From contig DOWS01000038.1 in NCBI GenBank assembly GCA_003519445.1, forward strand, positions 1 to 29,618: a stretch of DNA of 29,618 bases, read 5' to 3'. The first letter of the stretch is position 1, and the number at the start of each line of letters is the position of its first letter. This DNA comes from Candidatus Daviesbacteria bacterium (lineage in GTDB: Bacteria; Patescibacteriota; Microgenomatia; Daviesbacterales; UBA10151). The notes below the pieces were generated by a model. That model was not told the origin of the DNA. It did no database searches and saw only the letters and a program-made list of their open reading frames with translations. This document shows positions 1-7,829 of this stretch, piece after piece. The translations under genes were made by a program, and so were the position numbers.

Positions 1-26
1 CAAAAGTAGTGAACTAGGACACTATC

Positions 27-55
27 TTGACAAAGCCTAAGGAATATGTTATGAT
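27..55 (+). promoter_or_regulatory. promoter of the phd/relE pair
   Basis: A perfect -35 TTGACA (27-32) and a -10 TATGAT (50-55) are separated by 17 nt. The -10 box ends 6 nt before the ATG at 62, so transcription should begin at or next to the start codon. No Shine-Dalgarno is possible, which implies a leaderless mRNA. Confidence 0.8.
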
Positions 56-61
56 ATCCTT

Positions 62-364
62 ATGCAAACATTTACAATATCAGACTTATTAGATAAAAAA
101 TTTGTGGGAACCGACGATTTACGAAAAGAGCTTACTCATATATTAAATGGGCTTTCCAGAGAAGGTGAGATTGTTGTAACTCAACATGGCCAACCCAAAG
201 GAGTACTGATGGATGTTACTACTTACTTAGAACGTGAAGAGCTATTTGAAAAAATAGCTGATTCAAATCCAAAACTAATTAAAGAAATCAATACTGCTAT
301 TGCTGATGTTAAAGCGGGCAATGGTGTACCTGCTAAAAAAGTTTGGGAGCAGTTAGGTATCTAA
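62..364 (+). CDS. Phd/YefM-family antitoxin
   Basis: This 100-residue protein has the Phd/YefM fold pattern: an N-terminal DNA-binding part (DDLRKELTHILNGL) followed by the strand VVTQHGQPKGVLMDVTTYL, which is the diagnostic IVT..G.P..VL...Y segment of the family. The C-terminal acidic helix (residues about 70-100) would wrap the toxin. The family binds its own promoter and neutralises RelE/ParE-type toxins. The stop TAA is followed directly by the toxin ATG at 365, so the two are co-transcribed. The start at 62 is supported by a perfect promoter whose predicted start site coincides with the ATG. Family assignment is from sequence pattern; the target is inferred. Confidence 0.85.
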   Translation: MQTFTISDLLDKKFVGTDDLRKELTHILNGLSREGEIVVTQHGQPKGVLMDVTTYLEREELFEKIADSNPKLIKEINTAIADVKAGNGVPAKKVWEQLGI

Positions 365-622
365 ATGTACGAAGTTACATTTTCCAAAAAAGCGATTAAA
401 GTTCTCAAGAAATTTCCTAAAGAAAATCAGCTAAGAATTAAAGATGGTGTAGATAAATTGAGTATTGATCCTTTCAAAATGGATCTTGAAAAAATACACA
501 CCTCTGATGCTACCCATAGATTAAGAATTGGTGCTTATAGATTATTTTTACAAATAGACACATCTATAAAGGAAATAATTGTATCAACCATTAAACGCCG
601 TACCACCCAAACCTACCGCTAA
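365..622 (+). CDS. RelE/ParE-family toxin
   Basis: The 85-residue protein opens MYEVTFSKKAIKVLKKFP, the classic RelE/ParE start (a beta strand followed by a basic helix). It continues through HRLRIGAYRLFLQID and ends IVSTIKRRTTQTYR, matching the R.G.YR...-I...-I.RR..Y layout of the family. RelE members cleave mRNA on the ribosome and ParE members poison gyrase; the sequence alone does not say which. It begins immediately after the upstream antitoxin stop, the usual antitoxin-first order. The gene is intact and full length and is convergent with the methyltransferase at 643. Confidence 0.85.
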   Translation: MYEVTFSKKAIKVLKKFPKENQLRIKDGVDKLSIDPFKMDLEKIHTSDATHRLRIGAYRLFLQIDTSIKEIIVSTIKRRTTQTYR

Positions 623-631
623 TTTTACTTT

Positions 632-647
632 AATGATTTAAATCATT
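632..647. terminator. possible bidirectional hairpin between convergent genes
   Basis: A 16-bp perfect AT-only palindrome (AATGATTTAAATCATT) lies in the 20-bp gap between the RelE-type toxin and the methyltransferase and overlaps the methyltransferase stop. T-rich sequence follows on the plus side. It is weak because it contains only two G-C pairs. Confidence 0.3.
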
Positions 648-1245
648 TTAATTTTCTTGCCAGAATTATCTGATGTCTTTCATTATCTCCTTCATCAATT
701 TCATCCAGTAAAATCTCAAAACCGGCCGTTTTAATAATCTCTGTATTCTTCTCTGCCCCATAATGACTCCACCACATTTTAACCCCATGAAAATTTTCCT
801 CTTCCCCCTCATATTCACCGGCTCCCATGGTAACCAATATCAAACCGCCATGCGGAAGAAAGGAATTAATCTTTTTAAATAGAACTTGATGTTCCTGTCT
901 GGAAATATGAAAGATGGCATAAAAAGAGACTGCGGCATCAACCTGATATTCTCCGGTTTTAAGCTCTGACATATCTTTAACCTTAAACTCTCCACCTGAC
1001 ACATTTTTCTTGGCTAACTCTATCTGTTTTTCAGAAATATCTATACCGATAACTTGATGACCATGATCAACAAAAAATTTATCCACAGGTATACCGGCAC
1101 CACAACCAATATCCAAAATGGTGGAGTGGGGTTTCAAAAGAGAATTTAACTTTTCTAAATCTGCTAGATTGGCAAATTCATCTCTGGAGGCTGAATAATC
1201 TTCAGCAGCTTTATTATATCCTTCACGAACTATATTTTTCTTCAT
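643..1245 (-). CDS. class I SAM-dependent methyltransferase
   Basis: The 200-residue protein has motif I ILDIGCGAGIPVDKF (about residues 43-57), the acidic end of strand 2 VIGIDIS, and a post-motif segment VDAAVSFYAIFHI. It is therefore a Rossmann-fold methyltransferase of the Methyltransf_11/25 type. The substrate cannot be read from the sequence; the GVKMWWSHYG segment resembles small-molecule methylases. Its ATG overlaps the lepA stop as ATGA (1245-1242), so it is the third gene of a murJ-lepA-methyltransferase operon and probably depends on translational coupling. Length is normal for the family. Confidence 0.75.
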   Translation of the reverse strand: MKKNIVREGYNKAAEDYSASRDEFANLADLEKLNSLLKPHSTILDIGCGAGIPVDKFFVDHGHQVIGIDISEKQIELAKKNVSGGEFKVKDMSELKTGEYQVDAAVSFYAIFHISRQEHQVLFKKINSFLPHGGLILVTMGAGEYEGEEENFHGVKMWWSHYGAEKNTEIIKTAGFEILLDEIDEGDNERHQIILARKLK

Positions 1246-2993
1246 GATTTAAGTATACTCAAAAATGCCTCTTGGGGGATTTCTACGCGGCCGATCATTT
1301 TCATTTTTTTCTTGCCTTTTTTCTGTTTTTCCAAAAGCTTATCTTTTCTGGTCCTATCCCCTCCATATAACTTGGCTGTAACATCTTTTCTAAAAGCTCC
1401 CAGAGTTTCTCTTGCTATGATCGTACCGCCAATTAAAGCCTGTATCGCCACTTCAAAATTTTGACGGGGCAGTACCTCTTTTAATTTTTCCACCATTCTT
1501 CTACCAATAAATTCTGCTTTTTCTTTAAACACAATCTGAGACAGAGCATCCACTTTTTCCCCTCCTACCAAAATATCCACTTTAACCGCATCCACCTCCC
1601 TAAATTCTAAAAATTGCCAATCCAGCGAGGCAAACCCACTGGATACTGATTTTAACTTATCATAAAAATCAGTAATCATCTCCGCCAAAGGCATTTCATA
1701 TAAAAATTCTACTTGAGACCCAAAATGCTGCATGTTTTTAAATTTTCCTCTTTTGTCTTGCAGTAATTCCATGACATTACCAAGAAACTGCTGTGGAGCG
1801 AATATTTTTAAATTAACCCAAGGTTCTTGAATAATTTTAGCTGATGCATCAAATTCTGCCGGATTATCGATAATTTTACCATCTATCATATACTCCACAG
1901 ATGGTATGGTGGCCAAAAGGTCTACTCCATATTCTTCGGATAATCTTTCCTGAACAACTTCAGCATGAAGTAAGCCTAAAAATCCGCACCTGAAACCAGA
2001 ACCCAAAGCCTGCGAATGTTCCAGTTCAAAAATAAAAGAAGGATCATTGAGTCTAAATTTATGAAGAGAATCTTTGATATCCTGATATTCATCCTGGTCT
2101 ATTGGATAAAGCCCGACAAACACCATTGGCTTAACTTCTCTATAACCCTGCAAAGGAGAAACATCTAACTCTGTGGAAATAGTATCTCCTACTCTAACTA
2201 AATCCGGAATTTTAATTCCTGTTGCAATATAACCAATCTCACCTGACGATAGAATATTTGTTGGTGTTAGTTGTGGAGCAAAAAAACCGGTTTCCAAAAT
2301 ATGACCTCTAGCTTTGGTTTGCAAAAAATAAATTGGCGTATTAATAGAAGGTGTTTGTCCGCTGACAATTCTTACCTCTGCCACAACTCCTTTAAAAGGA
2401 TCATAAAAAGAATCAAAAACAAGAGCCCGCAAGAAAGAATTGTCTTCTTTGGGAGGAGGAATTTTCTCAATTATTACCTTTAGTAAATCTTCAACTCCTT
2501 CACCTGATTTTGCAGAAACCAAAAGTATTTCCTGTCCATTAAAGCCAAAAGTTTCAACCAGTTGCTTTTTTGTATTTTCAATATCCGCATTTGGCAGATC
2601 TATTTTGTTGATAACCGGAATCAAGGTTAAGTTTTGCTCCATCGCAGCAAGACCATGAGCCAAAGTTTGAGCTTGTATTCCAACAGTAGCATCTACCAGA
2701 AGTATTGCTCCTTCAACTGCTGCCAAAGATCTTGAAACTTCATAAGAAAAATCAACATGGCCGGGGGTATCAATTAAGTTTAAAGTGTAAAGTTCAAAGT
2801 GCAAAGTGTAATTTAATCGCACGGGAGCTAGTTTAATGGTAATACCCCGTTCACGCTCCAGAGCCAAAGAATCCAATAGCTGCGGTTTCATTTTATCTGC
2901 CGGGATAGTGTGGCAAATTTCCAAAAACCTATCAGCTAAAGTAGATTTCCCGTGATCCACATGGGCTATAATACAAAAATTTCGGATCTTCAT
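1242..2993 (-). CDS. lepA: elongation factor 4 (LepA), GTPase
   Basis: LepA/EF-4 is a ribosome-associated translational GTPase that acts on back-translocation and 30S biogenesis. The 583-residue protein shows all G motifs: P-loop AHVDHGKST (10-18), RGIT, DTPGH, NKID and SAKSG. Domains II and III follow, then the LepA-specific C-terminal domain with GGDRTRKDKLLEKQKKGKKKMK, the basic tail that contacts the tRNA site. Length is close to the usual 600. The start codon overlaps the murJ stop (TAATG at 2995-2991). A 7-nt tandem repeat (2781-2811) lies in the loop between the G2 and G3 motifs, where E. coli LepA has a similarly long variable hairpin, so the fold should be undisturbed. Confidence 0.97.
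   Translation of the reverse strand: MKIRNFCIIAHVDHGKSTLADRFLEICHTIPADKMKPQLLDSLALERERGITIKLAPVRLNYTLHFELYTLNLIDTPGHVDFSYEVSRSLAAVEGAILLVDATVGIQAQTLAHGLAAMEQNLTLIPVINKIDLPNADIENTKKQLVETFGFNGQEILLVSAKSGEGVEDLLKVIIEKIPPPKEDNSFLRALVFDSFYDPFKGVVAEVRIVSGQTPSINTPIYFLQTKARGHILETGFFAPQLTPTNILSSGEIGYIATGIKIPDLVRVGDTISTELDVSPLQGYREVKPMVFVGLYPIDQDEYQDIKDSLHKFRLNDPSFIFELEHSQALGSGFRCGFLGLLHAEVVQERLSEEYGVDLLATIPSVEYMIDGKIIDNPAEFDASAKIIQEPWVNLKIFAPQQFLGNVMELLQDKRGKFKNMQHFGSQVEFLYEMPLAEMITDFYDKLKSVSSGFASLDWQFLEFREVDAVKVDILVGGEKVDALSQIVFKEKAEFIGRRMVEKLKEVLPRQNFEVAIQALIGGTIIARETLGAFRKDVTAKLYGGDRTRKDKLLEKQKKGKKKMKMIGRVEIPQEAFLSILKS
2781..2811 (-). repeat. 7-nt tandem repeat inside lepA
   Basis: Plus-strand units TAAAGTG, TAAAGTT, CAAAGTG and CAAAGTG are followed by a partial TAA, giving four units of 7 nt (consensus YAAAGTK). 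They encode the stretch around NYTLHFELYTLN just before DTPGH. A more degenerate unit (TTAAGTT, 2774-2780) precedes them. Confidence 0.85.
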
Positions 2994-4627
2994 TAGACAA
3001 TTTCCGGCAGAATTTCTTTAGACTTCAATCTTGTTTGGAACTTACCAAATCTTTTCAAAAGTTCAACATATGTATCCAGTTCTTGAACTTTCAAAAACCA
3101 AACCAATATTACATAGACAGATAAAGCAAAGACAGAAGAAATACCTGTCAGAGCCAAAAGATTTATTGTTTTAGTAGTATCAAAAATAACTTGATCTAAA
3201 AGTTTGATTGGCACATATAAAGCCACACCCATAATTATGGCGGCCATAATCATCTTCAAGAAAGGAATTAGTATCTTATTCAAATCAAATTTTCCCACCT
3301 TAAAATGAAGCGTCCAAAAAAGTAAAACTGCAGAAAGAATGGCAGCTATAGAATTAGCCAAACCAATGCTCCAAACATCAAGCTTTAAAATGACAATAAA
3401 ATAAACGCTCAAAATAATATTTAATACCACCACAATCAAAGAGACCAAAACCGGTGTTTTAGTATCCTTAAGCGCATAAAAACCTCTTACCAAAAGTAAA
3501 GAGATAGCTTGAGCAGAGAGCCCTACGGATAGAAAAGCTAAAGTACTGCCTGTTAAAACAGTTGCCTCCCAATCAAACTGACTTGCTCCGAAGACCAGTC
3601 TGACAACAGGTACCCGCAAAACTATTAATATGGCTGCTGCCGGCAAGGCCAAAAAAAGGATCTGGTGCAATGTTGTTAGAACCGTTATCTTAAATTCTTC
3701 TATCTTGCCGCGGGCCCTCTCCGATGAAAGAACCGGCAGAGCAGCTTGGGCAAGCGTTGCCCCAAAAAGACCAATTGGTACAACTTGCAAATGCTGCGCA
3801 AATGTTAAATAAGTTACAGATCCAATTGCGGCAAGCGAGGCCAGCGCCAAGCCAACTGTCTCGTTAATTTGTTCGGCGGCAAGGCCAAAAGTTCTCACAC
3901 TCATAAGCCGTATTATTTCTTTTACCCCGGGATTAAAAAATTTAAAGGGAAATTTAAATCTAAAACCCATAGACCAAACCAATGGTAATTGCACTATGAC
4001 ATGTAAAAACGCACCTATTACTACGCCAAAAGCAGCGCCCATAATACCAAATTCTTTAGAAAGAAATACTATACCCAGAATAATTCCCAGATTATAAAAA
4101 ACAGGGGCCAAAGCCGGAACAATAAATCTTTGCAAAGATTGCAAAATACCAATAAAAAATGACCCTAAAACTAAAATAACCTGACCAAATAAAATTATCC
4201 TGGTCAGCCCTACTACTTGCATTTGTCTTTCAGGAGTAAAGCCGGGCGATATAAAATTACTAATAATCGGCTCTGCTAATACATAAATCAAAATTGTTGC
4301 CAAAATAAATATAAACAAGAATACGCTTAGTACTGATCTTGCCATTTCAAAAGCATCTTCTTTACCTTTATTTTCCAAATGCTCGGTAAATACAGGAATA
4401 AAAGCCACAGATAAAGCTCCCAGAATAATTATCTGAAATATTAAATCCGGTAACCTGAATGCCGCCCAAAAAATATCTATTTTATCAGGCGGGAATACAT
4501 GGGCTAGGAGTCGATCGCGAACCAGACCTAAAACTTTAGATAGCATCATGGTGGCCATAATTATTGATGCTGCGGACAAAATTGATGTCTGTCTTGAGTA
4601 AAGAAGTAAGAATAAATTTTTAACCAT
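2993..4627 (-). CDS. murJ: MurJ lipid II flippase
   Basis: MurJ (MviN) flips undecaprenyl-PP-linked peptidoglycan precursor across the cytoplasmic membrane. The 544-residue protein is almost entirely transmembrane helices (about 14) and carries the family signatures: SKVLGLVRDRLLAHVFP near the N terminus, AFRLPDLIFQIIILGALSVAFIPVFTE, and later FYALKDTKTPV. Length is typical for MurJ. It heads the murJ-lepA-methyltransferase operon and is divergent from rpsT. A -10-like TATATT (4639-4634) ends 6 nt before its ATG, so the message is probably leaderless. This and the FemAB and LCP genes indicate that the organism makes peptidoglycan. Confidence 0.95.
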   Translation of the reverse strand: MVKNLFLLLYSRQTSILSAASIIMATMMLSKVLGLVRDRLLAHVFPPDKIDIFWAAFRLPDLIFQIIILGALSVAFIPVFTEHLENKGKEDAFEMARSVLSVFLFIFILATILIYVLAEPIISNFISPGFTPERQMQVVGLTRIILFGQVILVLGSFFIGILQSLQRFIVPALAPVFYNLGIILGIVFLSKEFGIMGAAFGVVIGAFLHVIVQLPLVWSMGFRFKFPFKFFNPGVKEIIRLMSVRTFGLAAEQINETVGLALASLAAIGSVTYLTFAQHLQVVPIGLFGATLAQAALPVLSSERARGKIEEFKITVLTTLHQILFLALPAAAILIVLRVPVVRLVFGASQFDWEATVLTGSTLAFLSVGLSAQAISLLLVRGFYALKDTKTPVLVSLIVVVLNIILSVYFIVILKLDVWSIGLANSIAAILSAVLLFWTLHFKVGKFDLNKILIPFLKMIMAAIIMGVALYVPIKLLDQVIFDTTKTINLLALTGISSVFALSVYVILVWFLKVQELDTYVELLKRFGKFQTRLKSKEILPEIV

Positions 4628-4633
4628 ATTTTA

Positions 4634-4658
4634 AATATAGTAGCATTTATGGTACTAT
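4634..4658. promoter_or_regulatory. back-to-back promoters of murJ and rpsT
   Basis: The -10 for murJ is TATATT on the minus strand (4639-4634), ending 6 nt before the ATG at 4627. The -10 for rpsT is TACTAT on the plus strand (4653-4658), ending 7 nt before the ATG at 4666. The 38-bp gap between the two start codons has to hold both, so the -35 regions cross over each other. -35 matches are weak. Confidence 0.5.
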
Positions 4659-4665
4659 ACATGCC

Positions 4666-4947
4666 ATGCCTATCATCAAATCAGCAATCAAAAAGGTTAG
4701 AAAAGATAAAACTAGAACCGCCCGCAATAAAAAAAGAGAGCTAGCCCTAAAGATTCTTATAAAAAAAGCCCGCCTTGACAAATCGCCGAAAAATCTACAG
4801 GCGGTTTATAGCGGCCTGGATAAAGCAGTCAAGGTAAATCTTATTCATAAAAACAAAGCTTCAAGATTAAAATCTAGGTTGTCAAAAGGCGCCAGTTCTG
4901 CCAAAAAATCCCCTAAATCTTACTCAAAGCCTGGGAAAGATCAATAA
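4666..4947 (+). CDS. rpsT: 30S ribosomal protein S20
   Basis: The 93-residue, lysine- and arginine-rich helical protein begins MPIIKSAIKKVRKDKT and continues RTARNKKRELALKILIKKA. It ends with the conserved VNLIHKNKASRLKSRLSK, which is the C-terminal S20 signature (KG.IHKN.A.R.KSRL). S20 binds the 5' domain of 16S rRNA early in assembly. The gene is monocistronic, with a leaderless-type promoter. Its last 35 bp overlap the 3' end of the convergent PLP gene at 4913. Confidence 0.95.
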   Translation: MPIIKSAIKKVRKDKTRTARNKKRELALKILIKKARLDKSPKNLQAVYSGLDKAVKVNLIHKNKASRLKSRLSKGASSAKKSPKSYSKPGKDQ

Positions 4948-6022
4948 TTAAATCTTCCGGATCCTCAATTCCCACAGAAAGCCTGATTAATTTATCAGAT
5001 AGGCCTATTGTTTCTCTAGCTTCTTTTGGTACAGAAGCATGCGTCATGGAAGCAGGATGATCAATCAAAGATTCTACTGCTCCCAAGCTTTCTGCAATAA
5101 CAATAATTTTTAAGGCCTCCATAAAATTAATTGTTGTTTGTTTATTTCCTTGCAATTCAAAAGATAACATACCACCAAAACCAGGATAATATATCTTCTT
5201 AATCTTTTTATGTTTAGATAAAAATGCTGCTATTTTTTTAGCATTTTCATCATGTTTTTGCATTCTTATTTCCAGGGTTTTAATACCCCGCAGCACTGAA
5301 TAAGAGTCAAACGGCGAGAGGATCCCACCAACAGCATTTTGTAAAAAGCCAATTCTTTCAGCTAAAGCTTTATCCTTAACCACTACACACCCTCCCACTA
5401 CATCACTGTGTCCTCCTATGTATTTTGTCAGGGAGTGAATCACAATATCCGCCCCTAAATCCAGGGGTTTTTGAAAATATGGAGAAGCAAATGTATTATC
5501 AACTACTGTTAATACATTTTTCTTTTTTGCTGTTTTGCAAACAGAGGCTATATCAACAATTTTCATCAAAGGGTTTGTGGGCGATTCTATCCAGACCATT
5601 TTGGTATTGGGTTTGACATGACTTACAATATCTTTACCTTTTGTAAAATTGACAAAGCTAAATTGTAACCCAAATCGTTTAAACACTTTGGTAAATAATC
5701 TTCTTGTGCCTCCATAAACATCATCTATAGATATGCTGTGGTCATTGTTTTGCAAAAGCAACAAAGTATTGGTAATCGCGGAAAGTCCCGAGGAAAAAGC
5801 AAAAGCAAATTTGCCGTTTTCCAAAACAGCTAAGTTCTTTTCCAAAGCATGACGGGTCGGATTTCCAGTTCTTGAGTATTCATACCCTCCGATAGGCTTA
5901 TAAACATTCGTTCTGGCAAAAGTTGTAGAGAGATGAATGGGGACGACCACATCACCGCTGCCTCCTATCTCTAAATTAGGCTCGCTACCAATATGAATAG
6001 CTTTTGTCGCAAATTTACTCAT
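4913..6022 (-). CDS. cystathionine gamma-lyase/synthase family PLP enzyme
   Basis: This Cys/Met-metabolism PLP enzyme is about 369 residues from the chosen start. Signatures are YSRTGNPTRHALE, AFSSGLSAI, the cofactor region FVDNT-like VVDNTFASPYFQ, and the Schiff-base lysine in SLTKYIGGHSD. In the context of the upstream synthase it most likely acts as the gamma-lyase (MccB-like) that splits cystathionine to cysteine; gamma-synthase activity cannot be excluded. The start at 6022 makes an ATGA overlap with the upstream stop; an in-frame ATG 24 nt earlier is less likely. About 15 residues usually found between YYPG and GFGGM are missing: here the sequence reads IKKIYYPGFGGMLSF. The 3' end overlaps rpsT. 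Confidence 0.88.
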   Translation of the reverse strand: MSKFATKAIHIGSEPNLEIGGSGDVVVPIHLSTTFARTNVYKPIGGYEYSRTGNPTRHALEKNLAVLENGKFAFAFSSGLSAITNTLLLLQNNDHSISIDDVYGGTRRLFTKVFKRFGLQFSFVNFTKGKDIVSHVKPNTKMVWIESPTNPLMKIVDIASVCKTAKKKNVLTVVDNTFASPYFQKPLDLGADIVIHSLTKYIGGHSDVVGGCVVVKDKALAERIGFLQNAVGGILSPFDSYSVLRGIKTLEIRMQKHDENAKKIAAFLSKHKKIKKIYYPGFGGMLSFELQGNKQTTINFMEALKIIVIAESLGAVESLIDHPASMTHASVPKEARETIGLSDKLIRLSVGIEDPEDLIIDLSQALSKI

Positions 6023-6999
6023 ACAAACCCTTCTTCTTTCATCCAAATATCTGAATAAAACTTACTAACATAGCTTCTACCCGAATCCGGCAAGATCACA
6101 ACAACGATTGCCTCTTTCGGCAGTTTCTTTGCAATTTTTAATGCTCCAAATACTGCCATCCCGCTTGAACCTCCGGCAAAAATACCTTCTGTTTTGACTA
6201 ATTTTCTTGCCATATCAAAAGACTGTTTGTCGCTTACCACCACCATTTCGTCTATTACACCCATATCAAGCGCCCCGGGCATAAAATCTTCACCCGGACC
6301 TTCTACTTTATACGGTTTTACCTGCCCCTTTGTATGATAAAAATAGTGGTGTAGCAAAGATCCTTCCGGATCTACCCCGATAACCTTTATACTGGGATTT
6401 TGTTCTTTTAAAAATTTTGCAGTCCCGGAAATCGTTCCACCTGTCCCAACCGGTGCTACCAAGTGAGTAATTTTCCCTGTTGTATCGCGCCAAATTTCCG
6501 GCCCGGTTGTTTGATAATGAGCTAGAATGTTGGCTTTATTAAAATACTGGTTTGGGAAATATCCCCCTTTATCTTTTGCAATTTGCTTAGCCACATTAAT
6601 GTAGTGCCTTGGATCATCCGGCCCTACATCTGCAGGAGCCCGCACTACTTCGGCACCGTAAGCGCGCAGCATCATTTCTTTTTCCATACTCATTTTCCAG
6701 GACATGGTAAAAATTACTTTATAACCTCTAATAGCTGCTACAATTGCCAGTCCAACACCCGTGTTGCCGCTTGTCGGCTCCACAATTAACCCACCTTTTT
6801 TTAATAAACCCTTTTTTTCGCCGTCTTCAATCATCGTAATACCAATACGATCTTTCATGCTGCCCCCGGGGTTTAAATATTCAAGCTTTGCCAAAACAAG
6901 AGCATCAATGCCCCCAACAATAGTATTTAGTTTTACCAAAGGCGTATTGCCAATTACTTCTAATAAATCTTTTGCGTATTTCATATTTCTTTTTTGCAT
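6019..6999 (-). CDS. cystathionine beta-synthase / cysteine synthase family enzyme
   Basis: Fold-type II PLP enzyme of 326 residues. It has the lysine that binds PLP in NPGGSMKDRIG (about K49), the substrate loop PTSGNTGVGLA, and the phosphate-binding loop GTGGTISGTAKFL. The C-terminal LPDSGRSYVSKFYSDIWM resembles cystathionine beta-synthases (MccA type, without regulatory CBS domains) more than plain CysK. It would join homocysteine or a sulfide source to a serine derivative, and the downstream lyase would release cysteine. The ATG at 6999 sits only 1 nt from the terminator U-tract; an ATG at 6984 (MKYAKDLLE) is an equally good start. Expression is probably controlled by the cysteine T-box leader upstream. 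Confidence 0.88.
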   Translation of the reverse strand: MQKRNMKYAKDLLEVIGNTPLVKLNTIVGGIDALVLAKLEYLNPGGSMKDRIGITMIEDGEKKGLLKKGGLIVEPTSGNTGVGLAIVAAIRGYKVIFTMSWKMSMEKEMMLRAYGAEVVRAPADVGPDDPRHYINVAKQIAKDKGGYFPNQYFNKANILAHYQTTGPEIWRDTTGKITHLVAPVGTGGTISGTAKFLKEQNPSIKVIGVDPEGSLLHHYFYHTKGQVKPYKVEGPGEDFMPGALDMGVIDEMVVVSDKQSFDMARKLVKTEGIFAGGSSGMAVFGALKIAKKLPKEAIVVVILPDSGRSYVSKFYSDIWMKEEGFV

Positions 7000-7000
7000 T

Positions 7001-7042
7001 AAAAAAACCCTTGCAAATCAGGCTTTACCTGACTTACAAGGG
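7001..7042 (-). terminator. T-box-controlled intrinsic terminator
   Basis: On the minus strand two 15-nt arms (7042-7028 and 7022-7008) pair along their full length, with two G-U pairs and a 5-nt loop, followed by seven U residues (7007-7001). It lies just upstream of the synthase start, so unless antitermination occurs the operon is not transcribed. Confidence 0.9.
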
Positions 7043-7062
7043 CCATCTACCATTCAGTACAT

Positions 7063-7076
7063 GGTGGTTCCACCTT
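7063..7076 (-). promoter_or_regulatory. T-box core motif
   Basis: Minus-strand AAGGTGGAACCACC. The TGGA portion is where the NCCA end of uncharged tRNA would bind. An A at the variable position fits a U73 discriminator, as in tRNA-Cys. Confidence 0.75.
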
Positions 7077-7213
7077 GTTTCCTGTAACCTTTGGCTACAA
7101 GCTCTTCACGCTGACTCCGCTTTTAAAACGACATCAGCTTGCTTGTTTTACGGTTAAGCTTCCGTAGAGTATTTTTACTCTCAGCTCCTAGATCGCAACT
7201 CCAGTAATTACGC

Positions 7214-7241
7214 TTTATATCAATAGTATACCATGTATAAT
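7214..7241 (+). promoter_or_regulatory. promoter of the pil operon
   Basis: A -10 TATAAT (7236-7241) ends 6 nt before the ATG at 7248, with TTTATA (7214-7219) as a weak -35 at 16 nt. This supports 7248 as the start codon rather than the ATG at 7233, which would lie upstream of the predicted transcript start. Confidence 0.6.
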
Positions 7242-7255
7242 GTATCTATGTCCAA
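7225..7255 (-). promoter_or_regulatory. probable promoter of the T-box leader
   Basis: The minus-strand -10 TATACT (7230-7225) has a -35-like TTGGAC (7255-7250) at a long 19-nt spacing. Transcription would start near 7218, giving a leader of about 220 nt. The site overlaps the oppositely oriented pilN promoter. Confidence 0.45.
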
Positions 7256-7829
7256 AACTAAACTTAAAGTCGCTATTAATCTTGATCTTCTAAAACCGCA
7301 AAGCAATCCTGAAAAACTATTGGTCAAAATTTTTCGATGGTTGCTTTCCAGTGGCCGCTTCATCTTTATACTTGTAGAGGCAATAGTACTAATAGCTTTT
7401 TTCACCCGCTTTAAACTGGACTATGATCTTAATGCAAGAAAAGAAACCATTGAGGAACAAATCCCCTATATTGAAACTTTAAAACCTGATGAGATATTGA
7501 TCAAGCAAACGCAACTTAAACTCGCAACCATTAATGCATTCAAAACAAACGAGCCCGATTATCCTCAAATTTTGCAGCAGATTGGAAACAATACTCCTTT
7601 ATCTGTCACAATAACCAGTCTTAATCTGGAAAAAACCTCTAATAAAGTGACTGTCCGTATCAGCGCCCAAGCCCAAAATAACAATGGTGTCATTACTTTT
7701 ATCACCAAGCTCAAAGAAGATAAACATTTTAGCAATGCAACCCTTTCCAGCGCAGGGCTGGAAGAAGCTTTTATTAAGTTTACAATTGAAGCAACTTACA
7801 ATATTGCCCCGGGAGGAAAAAATTTATGA
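7248..7829 (+). CDS. pilN: PilN-like type IV pilus assembly protein
   Basis: Bitopic inner-membrane protein of about 193 residues. A short cytoplasmic N terminus (VAINLDLLKPQ, resembling the PilN INLLP motif that binds PilM) leads to a transmembrane helix (about residues 38-53). A periplasmic coiled-coil segment follows, then the PilN/ferredoxin-like domain containing VTITSLNLEKTSNKVTVRI and FITKLKEDKHFSNATL, the most conserved PilN block. PilN and PilO form the alignment complex that links the pilus motor to the cell envelope. It is followed by pilO with a 4-nt overlap. No pilM or secretin is seen in the window. Confidence 0.75.
   Translation: MSKTKLKVAINLDLLKPQSNPEKLLVKIFRWLLSSGRFIFILVEAIVLIAFFTRFKLDYDLNARKETIEEQIPYIETLKPDEILIKQTQLKLATINAFKTNEPDYPQILQQIGNNTPLSVTITSLNLEKTSNKVTVRISAQAQNNNGVITFITKLKEDKHFSNATLSSAGLEEAFIKFTIEATYNIAPGGKNL

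Larger units (their letters stand above)
7001..7220 (-). ncRNA. T-box leader (cysteine-type) upstream of the PLP operon
   Basis: Read on the minus strand, the leader contains AAGGTGGAACCACC (7076-7063), a match to the T-box core AGGGTGGNACCGCG. A 7-nt bulge TGGAACC is flanked by ACAAGG (7078-7073), which can pair with CCTTGT (7041-7036) to form the antiterminator. The same CCTTGT is the 5' arm of the terminator, so the two folds exclude each other. The TGGA would pair with a tRNA end UCCA; U73 is the discriminator of tRNA-Cys, which fits the genes controlled. Upstream are several hairpins, including TGTAGCC/GGTTACA and GAGAGTA/TACTCT. The only TGC codon outside the terminator is at 7197-7195; I could not fold a convincing Stem I around it, so the specifier is unproven. 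Confidence 0.75.

Noticed and set aside
7001..7220. SAM or cobalamin riboswitch before the PLP operon
   Set aside because: The conserved cores of those riboswitches were not seen, whereas the T-box motif and its alternative pairing fit directly.
7233..7247. ATG at 7233 as the start of pilN
   Set aside because: It lies before the -10 TATAAT (7236-7241), upstream of the predicted transcript start; 7248 fits the promoter.
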